From: Neoceratodus forsteri
Taxonomy: Eukaryota > Chordata > Ceratodontiformes > Ceratodontidae
Assembly: GCA_016271365.2 (NCBI GenBank)
Contig: CM028136.1
Coordinates: 471,570,001-471,634,000, forward strand
Direction: 5' to 3'
DNA: 64,000 nt
Shown: one piece after another, positions 47,906-58,390 of the stretch
Position numbering within the stretch: the stretch's first letter is position 1
Layout of the letters: each line of letters opens with the position of its first letter
The notes under the pieces: generated by a model
Seen by the model: only the letters and a program-made list of their open reading frames with translations
Told to the model about the DNA's origin: nothing
Databases searched by the model: none
Made by a program: the position numbers and the translations under genes

Positions 47906-48015
47906 GATCAGGAATGGGAAAAAGGGGGCCTCTTAGCGAGAGGGGAGTTTATGGGCAGACTAGATGAGCCAGGAGGTCTTTTTCTGCCATCAGATTTCTA
48001 TGATTCTACAATTCT

Positions 48016-48299
48016 ATAAGATGTTCCAGTGGATCCCCGGGACTGTCCTTGAAATAATAGGGTGATCACAGGACCAGGTTGTCAATGAGACTTTATCAGT
48101 TTTCAATCCTTGGGAATAGTGTCATGCTTTAAATACAAATCTCAATTAACTGCAAAGTAGAAATGTTATTGCTAAAATTAATAACTATATGGCTTGGTGC
48201 ATTTTTTTGTTCTTCCACTTTCTTAGTTGTGTCTGAATGTAATTTCAATTGCATACATTTTTCTTTGAATTTTTCTTTACAGTGTTCATGCACTAATCA
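48016..48299. other. Host sequence left of foldback element 2
   Basis: No gene is visible. The sequence continues at 49698-49882 beyond the foldback element and there contains a hammerhead-like RNA motif. Confidence 0.5.
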
Positions 48300-49697
48300 G
48301 GCCCCATATTCAGAGCCAGCTGGATGCGCATGCATATTGGTGCACTGCCCAAATAAGTTGGGCCGGCCGGCTTTGGCATGATATTCAAACAGAATGTGCG
48401 ATAGGAACAGACTGCTCAATCTGTTTGAATATTGGACCTTGGATGCATGGAGCACAGTAAGCAGCTACCATGTATGGCATGGTGCATCCGAGGTGTGGGG
48501 CTGAAGACCGCCCATAAGGGACTGCATAATGCATACCTGTATGCGCTGCAGCCCACATATGCAGATGAACCCACTAGACATGCGCGACTCAATGGGCCAT
48601 TTGCATGCCCACTATGGGCTCATCTGTGTGGCTGTGTTGCTGTGATGTGCACTGGGCTAGCCCACCACAGCCCCAATCACAGTGAACCAAAGAGAAATCC
48701 CTAGCCCCTTTTCATAGTGTAGTGTCCCCCCTCCCCAGTACTAATTGTCATAAAAAAAAACATGACTTTAGCCCTTTTCCTTAGTGAAGCGTCCCCTTCC
48801 CCAGCCCAACCCCGATCACTGTAAAATAAAAAGTATGATTTATTCCCTTTTGCATAGTGTAGTGACCCCAGCAGCCCCGATTGCCATAAAATAAAATGTA
48901 GTCTTTAGCCCTTTTCCATAGTGTAGTGTCTGCCCTCCCCAGCCCCAATCACTAGAACAACACACATAACCTGACCTCATTCCCTGGTGGCTAGTGGTCC
49001 TCCACCCACCCACCACCCTGGTAGGCAGTACCACCACCCCGCATCCCCATCCGACGACCTGTGGTCAGCTGGCAGACCCTCTACACTGCCACAGCCAACC
49101 ACCAACTGAACTGGCAGAGCATGCACAGTAAATAGTACATGCTAATTGGTCAGGGCTCAGAGAGGGGACACTATACCATGTAAAATGGGCTAACTCATAC
49201 TTTTTAATTTAAGGCAATCAGGGCTGAGCTGGGAAGGGGGGACACTATACTATGGAAAAGGGGCTAAAGCATACTTTTTATTTTACGGTGATCAGGGCTG
49301 GCCTGGGGAGGGGAGAGGGACATTACACTATGGAAAGGGGGCTACAGATTTCGCTGTGTTTTACAGTGATCAGGGCTTGGGGGAAAACATGTACTCATCC
49401 CTAGACTGTGCGTAGAGCACCAACCTTCCCCGCGATAGTTAAAGTAGGATTTCAAAAGCATAACTATGTGCCAGCACAGCTGGCCATTTTTATGCTTGGG
49501 GGGGGTTCAATATTGTAATGTACAACAGATGCATGAGGGACCCTTCATTTGCATAGGTGCATCACAACATTGTGCATGGCAGTGCAGTCAAGGGTGCACA
49601 AAGTTTTGGTGGCCTTTGAATATGGCCATGCCTCCGAGTCTGGAGATGCACATCACATCCAAGGATGTGCCGCACATCTCATATGAATATGTGGGCC
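48300..49697. mobile_element. Foldback DNA element 2 with tandem units in both arms
   Basis: The termini GGCCCCATATTCAGAG (48300) and TGAATATGTGGGCC (49684-49697) match those of foldback element 1. The left arm holds four ~80-bp units with CCCTTTTCCATAGTGTAGTG and GATCACTGTAAAATAAA words (48706-48950). The right arm holds the same units inverted (49160-49380). The centre lies near 49050-49130. One TCCCTGGTGGCTAGTGG copy is at 48980-49000. No ORF is present. No clear target duplication is seen. Confidence 0.8.
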
Positions 49698-49774
49698 ATT
49701 GTCATTAAGGTCTTTAAGGTTCTCACTGTTTGTTGGCATTTTATAATTAATCTGTTTCACTGTTTCATTGTCTG

Positions 49775-49884
49775 TAACCAGCGCATCATTATGATGTCGT
49801 TAGTGGGGACTATAAATAATTGTGTATGTTTCCTACTACTTGCCTCCTCATGAAGCCTTGTTTGAAGGCAAAGCGCTGGGGTTA
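49775..49884 (+). ncRNA. Hammerhead-ribozyme-like motif, degenerate
   Basis: The order of parts fits a hammerhead fold open at helix III. The 5' strand is TAACCAGCGC (49775-49784), then an ATC cleavage-type triplet, then a long region with an internal pairing TAGTGGGGA / TTCCTACTA. Next come CTCATGA (49847-49853, one change from CTGATGA), stem II AGCC-loop-GGC (49854-49869), AAA (expected GAAA) and GCGCTGGGGTTA (49873-49884), which pairs with the 5' strand with a GG bulge. The last two bases lie in the hAT-like insertion, so only part of that pairing is original. Two core positions deviate, so catalysis is unlikely. Similar motifs occur in Penelope-like and other retroelements. Confidence 0.4.
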
Positions 49885-50329
49885 GGCATGTGTGAAATTA
49901 AAATTTCATAGGTGGAATTCAGTGAAAATCTGAATTTCACTTCATGAAGTTGAAATTGATTTCGAATTTCGAAGAAATTCTATCTCGCGCACACAATCGT
50001 CCAACCCAGTTTCCACCCAAAAGCCCCCATAGTAGCTCTGTGGTCCCTACCCTCACCCTCCCCACTCATAAAAAAAAATCCCTAGTGGCAAGTGGTACCT
50101 CCCCTCCACCCGGTCACCCGCCTGCCCCAAAGTGTACAGTAATCCCCCCATCCCTATTTCTGTACTGTAATAATTTATAAAAATCCCTGGTGGTCTAGTG
50201 TTTTTTTTTTTTGTCATAATCCCCTCCCTATCCCTGATCCCAAGTCCTGACTCTCAAATCCCTGGTGGTCTAGTGCCCTCACCCCCTTCCCAGCAGGTGT
50301 CCCACCACCCTGCTCCCATCGCCATTGAC

Positions 50330-51790
50330 AGTAAATCCCAGTCGTACCCATAATTGGGTGTTATGAGACAAACGCAGTCTTATCAATAAGGCACCTTCTC
50401 CATATCTTCCAGTCCTAAATCCACATTGAAGAAAAGTCCTGCCGTTAATCCGCAGCCTAAGTAAGCAGTGGCTCATAATTGGGTGCTCTGCTGAAATAAT
50501 AACACATTTTCTGAAGAGAGGGTCCATAGGTTAGGGGGTTTCAACACTGCTCTACTACAGTACTCATATTCTAATTAGCCACCCTAGATTGAGACAAGCA
50601 ATGCATCCCTTGGGTCTAGAAGATCGGTGCAGGATTATCCACTGCATCTTAATCCCAGTTCAATATTGGCTGGCCTGCAGGTGCAGGGGCAGGGTACCGA
50701 CCTGTGAAGCCAGTGACCAGTGTTCGAGAACTGACCCGGGATGTCAGAGGGCTAGCCGGGGGGGGGAGAAGGACTGAGCATCCAGCGACTGCTCTCCTTC
50801 TCTGGGGGGGTGGCAGAGTGTTCAGTGCTACGCAGACACCTAGCAGAGGCTGGGTGTACAGCACACACTGACACATTTGGGGGTGGGGCAGATGTTGGTC
50901 ACCATTGCATGTCCTCACCCCATACACCAGGGAAAACGCCACTGCCTTCCACTTCCATGACGCCCACCTCATTGCTCCGATTAACTCCCAGGCTGGCTCC
51001 CTGACCTACCCCAATGCTAGCGACACTTAGAGGCTGGTGCCGCAACCCCTCTTTGGGGGATAAGCCAGGGGGTATCGGGGGAGTTGCAGCTCATGCAGGA
51101 GTGGCAGCAGCGAGGTCCATGACTGGACTGATCTATCGGCACTGGTGGAGCACTGAAAAGTTCAGTAAATAAAAATTAATCCCAGTTCAAACAAGGAAAT
51201 TGTGAAAAAATTAAAGCACCGCAATAACTGTGTATTCCTAAAAAGTACTCATTCAATGATGAGTCACACCAAAGTAGAATAACAGAATTTTATATTGCAG
51301 ACACAATCCCATCAGTAATGCTCCTCACCCATAGTGACTGGCCTTGAGTCCAAATCATGGAAAAGTCCAGCTGCTAATCCACGAGATAAAGAATCGATGG
51401 CTCAAAATGCTGTTCTTCTGAAATAAATCATATTGCTGTAGAGAAGGTCCAGGGGTTGGGAGGATTCAATGCTGCTCTGTGGCAATGCTTATGATCTAAT
51501 GAAACACCACAAATATAATATAATATACCTTATGCACCCCTCGAATCAAAAAGATCAGTGCTGGATTAATAGCCTCATATATATCCCAGTTCAAACAAGG
51601 AAAGAGTCGAGAAATTAGAGCACGGACAGCAGCCTTTGATTCTAATATGATTTATGGAACAATGAAGTACATGAGAAAAAAATAATCCTCTTTTATATTA
51701 GCAGCACAGTCTTTTCAATTATGTTCCACTCCCATAACTTCCAAGCTTCAGGTCACATCGAGGAAAGGTCCCGCCATTAATCCATGGCAC
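50330..51790. repeat. Tandem ~390-bp units inside hAT-like element
   Basis: Three diverged units (about 50350-50663, 51290-51600 and 51690-51790 partial) share landmarks such as GAAAAGTCCTGCCGTTAATCC, GGTCCATAGGTTAGGGGGTT and TTAATCCCAGTTCAA. The first and second are separated by the 512-bp SINE insertion. Confidence 0.65.
50664..51175 (+). mobile_element. SINE-like retroposon (family N, copy 2) with perfect TSD
   Basis: This 512-bp block is flanked by a perfect 15-bp duplication TTAATCCCAGTTCAA (50649-50663 and 51176-51190) and ends in an A-rich tail (GTAAATAAAAA). Its head contains GCCAGTGACC followed by a B-box-like GTGTTCGAGAAC (50729-50740). It shares head and central segments with the copy at 11137-11722. 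There is no ORF of note. The family is not one I recognise. Confidence 0.8.
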
Positions 51791-52104
51791 AAACAACCAG
51801 GGATTTTCTAAAATTATTAGCGTATGGAGATAGGGATGGGGGGGTAACTGTACACTTCAAGGAGAATGGGTGACGGAGTGGAGGAGAGGGACCACTAGCC
51901 ACCAGGGATATATTTTTACTAGTGGGGCATGTGGGGGAAGGGGCCACTAGCCACCAGGGCTTAATACTGGGTGAAATTTCACCTATAACGTTTGCGGAAG
52001 TTTTCTGCTCCACCACAGGCAGAAGTTCGGAAACTTTCACGAAAGTTCCCTGATTTCAGCAGAAGTTCCTCAGGGGTGAAACTGCCTAGTTTAGCCCATC
52101 CCCA

Positions 52105-53880
52105 GTTGGGATAGTCTTCCATTAAGGTGACTGGCAGCAGCTCAGCTGTATGAGCATTTGGCTTAATAAATTTTCACAGTGATGATTTAATACAACTTGT
52201 GAGCCTGCAATTTGTTCAATCAGAGTGCAACTGGAAATCTGCCGCTGTGACACCAGTTCATAAATCTGGAGATCGCATAATTACTGGGAACTACAGGCCT
52301 ATCACTATCCTGCCCCCACTCTAGAAAGCTCTTGAGCATATAGTGGCTGACCAACTGGTTGAATACTTAGAAAAATATCAGCTACAATGCCCGCTGCAGC
52401 ATGGGTTCAGAATTGGTCATAGTATCACTACCGCCCTTCTGGAGTTCACAGGCTTTATTCGCCACTCCTTAGATCAGGACACCTGGTCGGTGCTGCTTTC
52501 ATTGATTTAACCAAAGCTTTCGACAGAGTGAATCATGCCCACCTGGTTGAACAGCTTGTCACAACTGGCCTAGCTCATGACAGCGTAACCTGGTTTGAAA
52601 GCTACCTGCTCAACTGTACACAGCAGGTGAAGATTGGTAACACCCTCTCGGATAGCAGATCTGTCCTATCTGGTGTTCCTCAAGGGTCCATCTTGGGCCC
52701 TCTTTTATTTAGCATTTTCCTTAACAACCTTCCTTACACCTGTCAGGGTCATATCCTTTTATATGCTGATGATGCTGTCCTGTTTAGCAGTGATCCAGAC
52801 CCTAAGGTTCTTGAATCCAGGCTACAGAGTAATTTCGTAGTCATAGCAAGATTATTCCATAAGCACAAGTTAGGTATGAATTACAAGAAGACTAAAACTA
52901 TGCTATTCTCCAGCTCCCATAATAGGCACAGAACTTACCCTCTTTCTATCACCAATGAAGAGGGCTCTCCCCAGGACCTAGTTCAGCTCTTTAAATATCT
53001 AGGGATTACAACTGATAGTACGATGACCTATGCCTATCACATTGACAACATTACTAAGACTGTTAACACCCACATTGGGCTACTTTGTAGGCATAAGCAA
53101 TGTTTGACCCCAGAGGCTCTTAACCTGGCCATTCATAGCTCTCTTGTCTTACTTATTGATTACAGCTTACCAATCTATGGATCAGCTGCTGAAACAACTC
53201 TTTGCCCCATCATAGTTGCACTCAGCAAAGCATGCCAGCTCCTTACCGGCTCAGATCGCCTGTCCCATACCTGCAACATGTGCGCTCAGGCTAACTGGCT
53301 CCAATTTAAAGGTAGTCTCATGTACCAAATAAGTTTGCTGTCCAAAAAAGTAAGCTTAGGCAAAATGCCACCTGGTGTGCAAAAGCTTATTACCCCCACT
53401 ATCAACTGCTATTGCACCAGAAGCTCTACTAGCCAGATTTTTAATATACCCCACTGTCATACTTCTCTGGGACAAAGGTCCTTTGCCTACTGTGCCTCAC
53501 TATGGATGAACACTCTCTGCACCATGACATCACTTCAGCATCCACATTGGGCTCCTTCAAGGTTAAACTTAAGCAATAGCTAGTTGCTGATGCCAGTTGT
53601 GACTGCTTCCAATAACCTTCCTTCTAGTGATCAGCACTGATTCTAACCTTATGCTATCCTGACCTTATGCACAACTGTTCTCAGCATGTAAATAACTGTT
53701 CTAAATTGCTAATCATTCTCCTTTCGCATTTCCTCTTGATCCCTTCCACTCTTTCCACTCACCCCTCTATAGCTTCCCCATCCCCCTCCCCCCGTTATAG
53801 CTCCTGAGCTTCCTTGCTCACTTTAAAATACTTTGTCCAATACCTTCAAACCTTTGATGAGGCCCCTGGACTGATGCCAT
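52105..53880 (+). mobile_element. L2/CR1-type LINE (family B), plus-strand copy, 5' part
   Basis: The copy starts inside the RT near 52210 and runs to about 53880, where CR1 copy B interrupts it; its 3' end resumes at 56085-56370 with the family-specific GAGCTTGTTCTCAAAGGTG and (AATA)n tail. Homology to the minus-strand family B element at 26601-37490 is clear at the protein level. The exact 5' truncation point is uncertain. Confidence 0.75.
52213..53583 (+). pseudogene. Family B LINE reverse transcriptase, mostly open
   Basis: The first part (52213-52527) reads VTPVHKSGDR, NYRPITILPPL, a stop, then QHGFRIGHS, and shifts phase in motif A (AFIDLTKAFDRVNHAH). From the Met at 52528 a 351-codon frame is open with WFESYLL, GVPQGSILGPLLF (residues 50-62), LLYADDAVLF (residues 77-86, intact YADD), MNYKKTKTMLF, LFKYLG, RHKQCLTPEAL and the C-terminal LGQRSFAYCASLWMNTL. 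It is the longest open frame with intact RT catalytic residues in the window. The upstream frameshift and the CR1 insertion show it is not functional. Confidence 0.85.
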
Positions 53881-53889
53881 CCCTTACCT

Positions 53890-56084
53890 TGTTGATTATT
53901 AGATATTAGGCTGAGTCTAATGAGAGAGTGCCTCAGAAAAGCACTAGCAAACAGGCAAGAAGGAGGGGTGGAGGAACAATAGGGAGTAATCAAAACAGCC
54001 ATCAGAGAGGCAACAAGTCTTTGTGTAAAGCAAATTAACAAAATACAATGAAGGAAAAAAATGCTATGGTTCTGAAAAGAGGTGACAGGGAAGGTTAAGG
54101 AGAAAAGGATAGCATTCAGGAAATATAAGGAGACACAGAAGGAGTAGGACAGAGAACTTTATCAGTTAAAGCAGAAAAAGGCAGGGAAGGCAGTCAGAAT
54201 AGCAAAGGCCCAAACCTAGGAAAGGATAGCCAACTCTGTTAAGAAGGGGGATAAGACCTTTTATAGGTATATTAGGGAGAGAAGAAAGACCAAAGGAGGG
54301 ATACTGAGGCTTAATAAAGGGGAGGGAATGTGGGCAGAGGGTGACAGTGAAAAAGCAGGGATACTGAACTAGTATTTCTGCTCAGTATTCACAAAGGAAG
54401 AGAAGGGGAAATACCTAAAACAAACAAGAGAAACACTCTGAAGACGTGGGTTGATACCAGTCCATTTACAGAAGAAAGGGTTCTGAAAGAACTAATAAAA
54501 TTGAAGGTGGACAGAGCAATAGAGCCTGATGGGATTCACCCAAGAATTCTGAAAAAGAACTAAGGGTAGAACTAGTGACACCACTAACTACTCTCTTTAA
54601 CAAATCATGGGAGGATGGGGTGGTACCTGAGGACTGCAGGAGGGCGGATGTGATTCCTCTTCACAAAAGTGGAAGCAGGACAGAGGCAGAAAACTACAGA
54701 CCAGTTAGTTTGACCTCAGTGGTAGAGAAAATGATGGAATCACTTCTGAAGGAAAGAAGTGTTGAGTACCTAGAGGCCAGTGGTACACAAGACCCAAGGC
54801 AGCATGGATTCACGATGGGAAGGTCATGTCAGATGAATCTAATAGATTTATTTGACTGGGTGACCAAAGTAGTAGACCAGGGAGGGGCTATGGAAATGGC
54901 CTACCTAGATTTTAGCAAGGCATTTGATACAGTCCCACACAAAAGATTAATACACAAGTTAGCCAGCCTTGGAGTGGGTCCCAAGGTGGTAGCCTGGATA
55001 AAAAATTGGCTAGACAACAGGATGCACAGGGTAGTAGTGAATGGAGTACACAGTGAAGAAAGGAGGGTTACTAGTGGGGTACCGCAGGGTTCAGCACTGG
55101 GACCGGTCCTTTTTGATGTCTTTATAAGTGACATTGCAGAGGAACTGGAAGGAAAAGTATGTCTCTTTGCAGACAACACAAAAATCTGGAACAGGGTTGA
55201 TACACAAGATGGAGTGAAAAGGATGAGAAGGGACTTGGCAAGGTTGGAGGAATGGTCACATGTATGGCAGCTCAGATTCAATGCTAAGAAGTGCAAGGTA
55301 ATTCACCTGGGAAACAAAAACCCAGGGGAAGAGTACACAATGGTGGGTGAGATACTGACAACAGTAAAATTGGAAAGAGACCGGGGGTAATTATATCAGT
55401 AGACCTAAAGGTGGGCAACAATGTGAAGGCAGTAAGGAAGGCTGGGGGGCTACTGGGATGCAAGGAGAGGCATCAGTAGTAGAAAACAGGAAGTTGTTAT
55501 CCCTCTGTACAGACAGTTGGTGAGACCCCATCTGGAGTGCTGTGTGCAGTTCTGGAGACCCCATCTCTGCAAAGACATAGACAGAGTGGAGGATTTCCAG
55601 AGGAGGGCATCCAAAATGGTACTGGGTCTGCACCAGAAGACATATGAAGAAAGACTAAAGGAGCTTAATATGTATACCCTTGAGGAAAGAAGGGAGAGAA
55701 GGGACATGATAGAAACTTTCAAGTACCTCAAGGAAATTAACAAAGTCCAAGAGGGTAGCATCTTTCAGAAAAAGAGATGTGCAAGAACAAGGGGGCACAA
55801 TTTGAAGATGGGGGGATGGCTTAGAGGTAATGTGAGGAAGTATTTTTTCATAGAGAGGGTTGTGGATGCATGGAACAGCCTCCCTGAGGAGGTCATGGAG
55901 TCAAGAAGAGTGGGGGGATTCAAGAATGCATGGGACAGACATAAGGCAGTCCTGTGGAGGGTAGGAGGAAGTAAGCTGTTGGTTAACTAGGATCTGCAGC
56001 TTATCTGTTAGGTAGGAAAATGGGCAGACTAGGTGGGCCAAGCGGTCCTTATCTGTCGTCAAATTCTATGTTTCTATGTCGGTT
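53890..56084 (+). mobile_element. CR1 LINE (copy B), inserted in family B LINE
   Basis: The 5' truncation lies near 53890, in the endonuclease-RT linker. The 3' end is at 56040-56084 with GCAGACTAGGTGGGCCAAGC and repeated TTCTATG words. The family B LINE lies on both sides, so CR1 is the younger insertion. It is closely related to CR1 copy A. Confidence 0.8.
53930..55985 (+). pseudogene. CR1 reverse transcriptase, copy B
   Basis: After a broken linker (53930-54570) a 271-codon frame (54575-55390) gives most of the RT: LFNKSWEDGVVPEDCRRADV, NYRPVSLTSVVEKMMESLL, QHGFTMGRSCQ, AYLDFSKAFDTVPHKRL (motif A), TSGVPQGSALGPVLF and CLFADNTKIW, where the box reads FADN instead of FADD. After a shift, the C-terminal part (55517-55985) shows HLECCVQFWRPHLC, ERLKELNMYTLEERR and WNSLPEEVMESRRVGGFK to the stop at 55988. 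The Asp-to-Asn change is shared with copy C. Confidence 0.85.
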
Positions 56085-56370
56085 CCCATTTTCCTGTAAA
56101 GGGTCATTTCATAAGACCCCACCCCTTCTAATATAACCCTTTGAATTCCAGGTTTTAATCAGATGCGCACCTTGGCATACATTGTACAATGCCAAATGTA
56201 TTGGAACTTCTCTAGTTATATACTGTTGTAATGTTTTGTATAATTCCTTGTTCTGTTTGTTTTCAATCTCACACTTTTCCAATATGTATTGTCATCTGAC
56301 GTGGAACCTATGAAATGAGCTTGTTCTCAAAGGTGTTATCCAAAATTTCAATAAATAAATAAATAAAAAC
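56085..56370 (+). mobile_element. 3' end of plus-strand family B LINE
   Basis: The 3' UTR remainder contains GTGGAACCTATGAAATGAGC and CTCAAAGGTGTTAT and ends in (AATA)n at 56350-56370. The equivalent end of the minus-strand copy is at 26606-26680. Confidence 0.75.
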
Positions 56371-56539
56371 TGCATTTGAAACTGTTTCAGCATTCCTGGG
56401 TTAGTCACCCTGCAGCTGCACCCCTCTGGTTCCACTGGAGCGCATGAACTTTTCTTGGAGGTGTACTGCAGAGGAAAGGGGGTCCAACTGGCTAGCCAAC
56501 TTTAGTCTTGGTAGCCCCAAGTCAAAATCAAGGACTGGA

Positions 56540-56715
56540 GCAAGTTGGGGGGCAGGGTGACAGAATTGATGGTGTTCAGCCATTTAGGGATGGAGGGAAA
56601 AGTGGGTAAGCTGCAGATCAACTACAGTCTGCATCATAAGTTAAAGATAATAAAGATGTGCAGAGTAGATAGGCCAGGCAGACCTTATCTGCTGACAAAT
56701 TCTATATATAAATCA
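56540..56715 (+). mobile_element. Short CR1 3' fragment
   Basis: GCAGAGTAGATAGGCCAGGC followed by AGACCTTATCTGCTGACAAA matches the CR1 3' end seen at 56024-56076. No coding part is kept. Confidence 0.55.
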
Positions 56716-56940
56716 TTTGAATATCCTGGCAGTTATTTTTGGGGGGTTCATGAGTTACAATATTTGTCTGTTTATAAAAACAAAAACTCCTACACAAACA
56801 AAATATTTATAAGCCCTGTAACATGAAATATTTTCATGAATGCTATGAAGAAATCCAACACATGCGTTTTATACTACACTTAAAGTCATATATGGACAAA
56901 ATATTTAAACTGCACAAACAATTAAAGTTCTGTCTACTCA

Positions 56941-57295
56941 TTTGTTTCTTTCCACAGGACCTGCAGGGCCCTGCACACAGCAATTTATCACTAATTTATT
57001 GCAGGAAGCAAGGTACAACTCATGTACTACTTCACAACGAGCCCACAACACCCTGTGTAAAGCAAAATATCACTCATCTGCTGCTTTATACAGGGCCCAT
57101 AGTGCTATGTGTGAACCAAATTATGATGCATGTACTACTTCACCCAGGCTGCATCAGCCCTGCACAAAACAAGTTAAGACTTTCCTATTACTTCATGCAG
57201 GGCCCTACACAAAGCAAATTATTACTCACCTCATGCTTGCAGACCTGTGTGAAGCTAGTTATGACTTGCATACTACTGTGTGAAATAATGTATAT
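56941..57295. repeat. Degenerate tandem array, ~60-bp units
   Basis: Words such as GGGCCC, TGTGTAAAGCAAA, ATGTACTACTTCAC and CTGCACAAAACAAGTTA recur about every 60 bp, roughly six times. The unit is in frame on the plus strand for 165 codons (56823-57320), which explains that ORF without a gene. Confidence 0.65.
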
Positions 57296-57300
57296 GTCTG

Positions 57301-57924
57301 GCACTATACTTAAAAAGTAAGGTGATTCATTGCCAGAAACTATGTTAATGCACATCCTAGGGTTATAAAGGGACAGAAATCAGAAAATGTGGTGTTAGGG
57401 TTTTCAATGCAAATGCCCACTTCCCCTTCCCATCCCCTACCCTTGTGATCCAATTTTAAGCTACAGATATGGGGCCATGTCGACTAGGTCTTCTGTTTTA
57501 ATCTACAGATCTGGGACCATTCCCCATCTGTCCAGAGCTATATGCTATGAATGTACTGCAAATTGCAGGTCTGGGGCCTGTACATGGTCTATGTTCCTTA
57601 CACTCATCATGCCCCTGTAGTACAAGTATTAGCAATAGCCAAGGGGGATTTGAACAAAATACGGCATGTTTTAGAGTTTGACTTTAAGTAACACAACATG
57701 TACTGTCTGCACAAGGAGTGCCTTCTCACTCCAGAGGAGGTCTCAGTGTGGCACACCTTAGCCTATTATGATGGGCCAGAAAAAAGAGATACTGTAGGTG
57801 CCATGGAAATTGGAGACTGCAGGCTGAAATTAAACAGACTCGTTTACAAGTGACTTCTTTTAGGTTGACTGGAAGCTATTTTTGCTTATCTGAAGTAAAG
57901 GTATCAGGTTTTATTTAACCTCTA
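57301..57924. other. No recognisable gene
   Basis: Words resembling the neighbouring arrays (CTACAGATCTGGGACCATTC, GCAGGTCTGGGGCC) occur, so this may be a decayed stretch of the same satellite. Confidence 0.5.
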
Positions 57925-58390
57925 ATGTCTCTTTATTCTGTCTGTGAGCTTTTCCCCAAGAAGCCACTAGGTCCACTACCTTGTCACAGGATCATGCCCC
58001 ATGGATTACCTGTATCAAGCTACAGGTCAGGGTGGGGGCCATGTCCCGCAGGCCTGCTGCTTCACATGGGGCCACAGATACCTGCACAAAGCAAGATACA
58101 GGTCCAGTGCTGTGTCCAGTGGGTCTGTTGCTTCACATAAGGCCAGCATGGCCCTGCATGTAGCAAGCTAGAGGTCAGGAATTGTGCCTCACATGTCATC
58201 TGCTACACTGAGGGTCCACAAGTTTGGGATCATGCACTACAGGTCTCCTCTTTTGACCCTACAAAGAAATACACAGGTCTAGGGATATGCCTGACAAGAC
58301 AGCTTCTTTGCATATAGCCCTATGTCATGTAAGATACTTATGAAGCACCTGGGGGGTCATGGTCCTAGAGCTGTACTTTAAAGCAGCAGA
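57925..58390. repeat. Degenerate tandem array, ~75-bp units
   Basis: CAAGCTACAGGTCAGG, GTCTGTTGCTTCACATAAGG and GCCCTGCATGTAGCAAGC type words recur about every 75 bp. The array resembles that at 56941-57295 (shared TGCTTCACA, GGGCCC and GCAAG words) and may be an older or diverged form. Confidence 0.55.

Larger units (their letters stand above)
43450..48015 (+). mobile_element. CR1 LINE (copy C), nearly full length
   Basis: This is the longest CR1 copy. It has a GC-rich leader, an ORF1 with coiled coil and esterase-like domain (43800-45056), an ORF2 with endonuclease and RT (45197-47905), and the CR1 3' end GGGCAGACTAGATGAGCC with the final ATTCTATGATTCTACAATTC (47950-48015). CR1 copies are usually 5'-truncated, so retention of ORF1 is notable. 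Frameshifts and stops occur in both ORFs. Confidence 0.85.
49883..52104. mobile_element. hAT-like foldback element 4
   Basis: The left end TAGGCATGTGTGAAAT (49883) and the complement of the right end (TGGGGATGGGCTAAAC, ending 52104) resemble hAT termini. Flanking 8-mers GCTGGGGT (49875-49882) and GTTGGGAT (52105-52112) differ at two positions, as an old 8-bp duplication would. Subterminal arms are inverted: GAAATTTCAC-type words and CCCTGGTGGTCTAGTG copies at 50183 and 50258 face CCACTAGCCACCAGGG copies at 51890 and 51945. The middle holds diverged tandem units and a SINE. No transposase is encoded. Confidence 0.6.

Noticed and set aside
56823..57320. A 165-codon plus-strand ORF with many cysteines
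   Set aside because: The cysteines come from a ~60-bp satellite unit read in frame; no zinc-finger spacing is kept.
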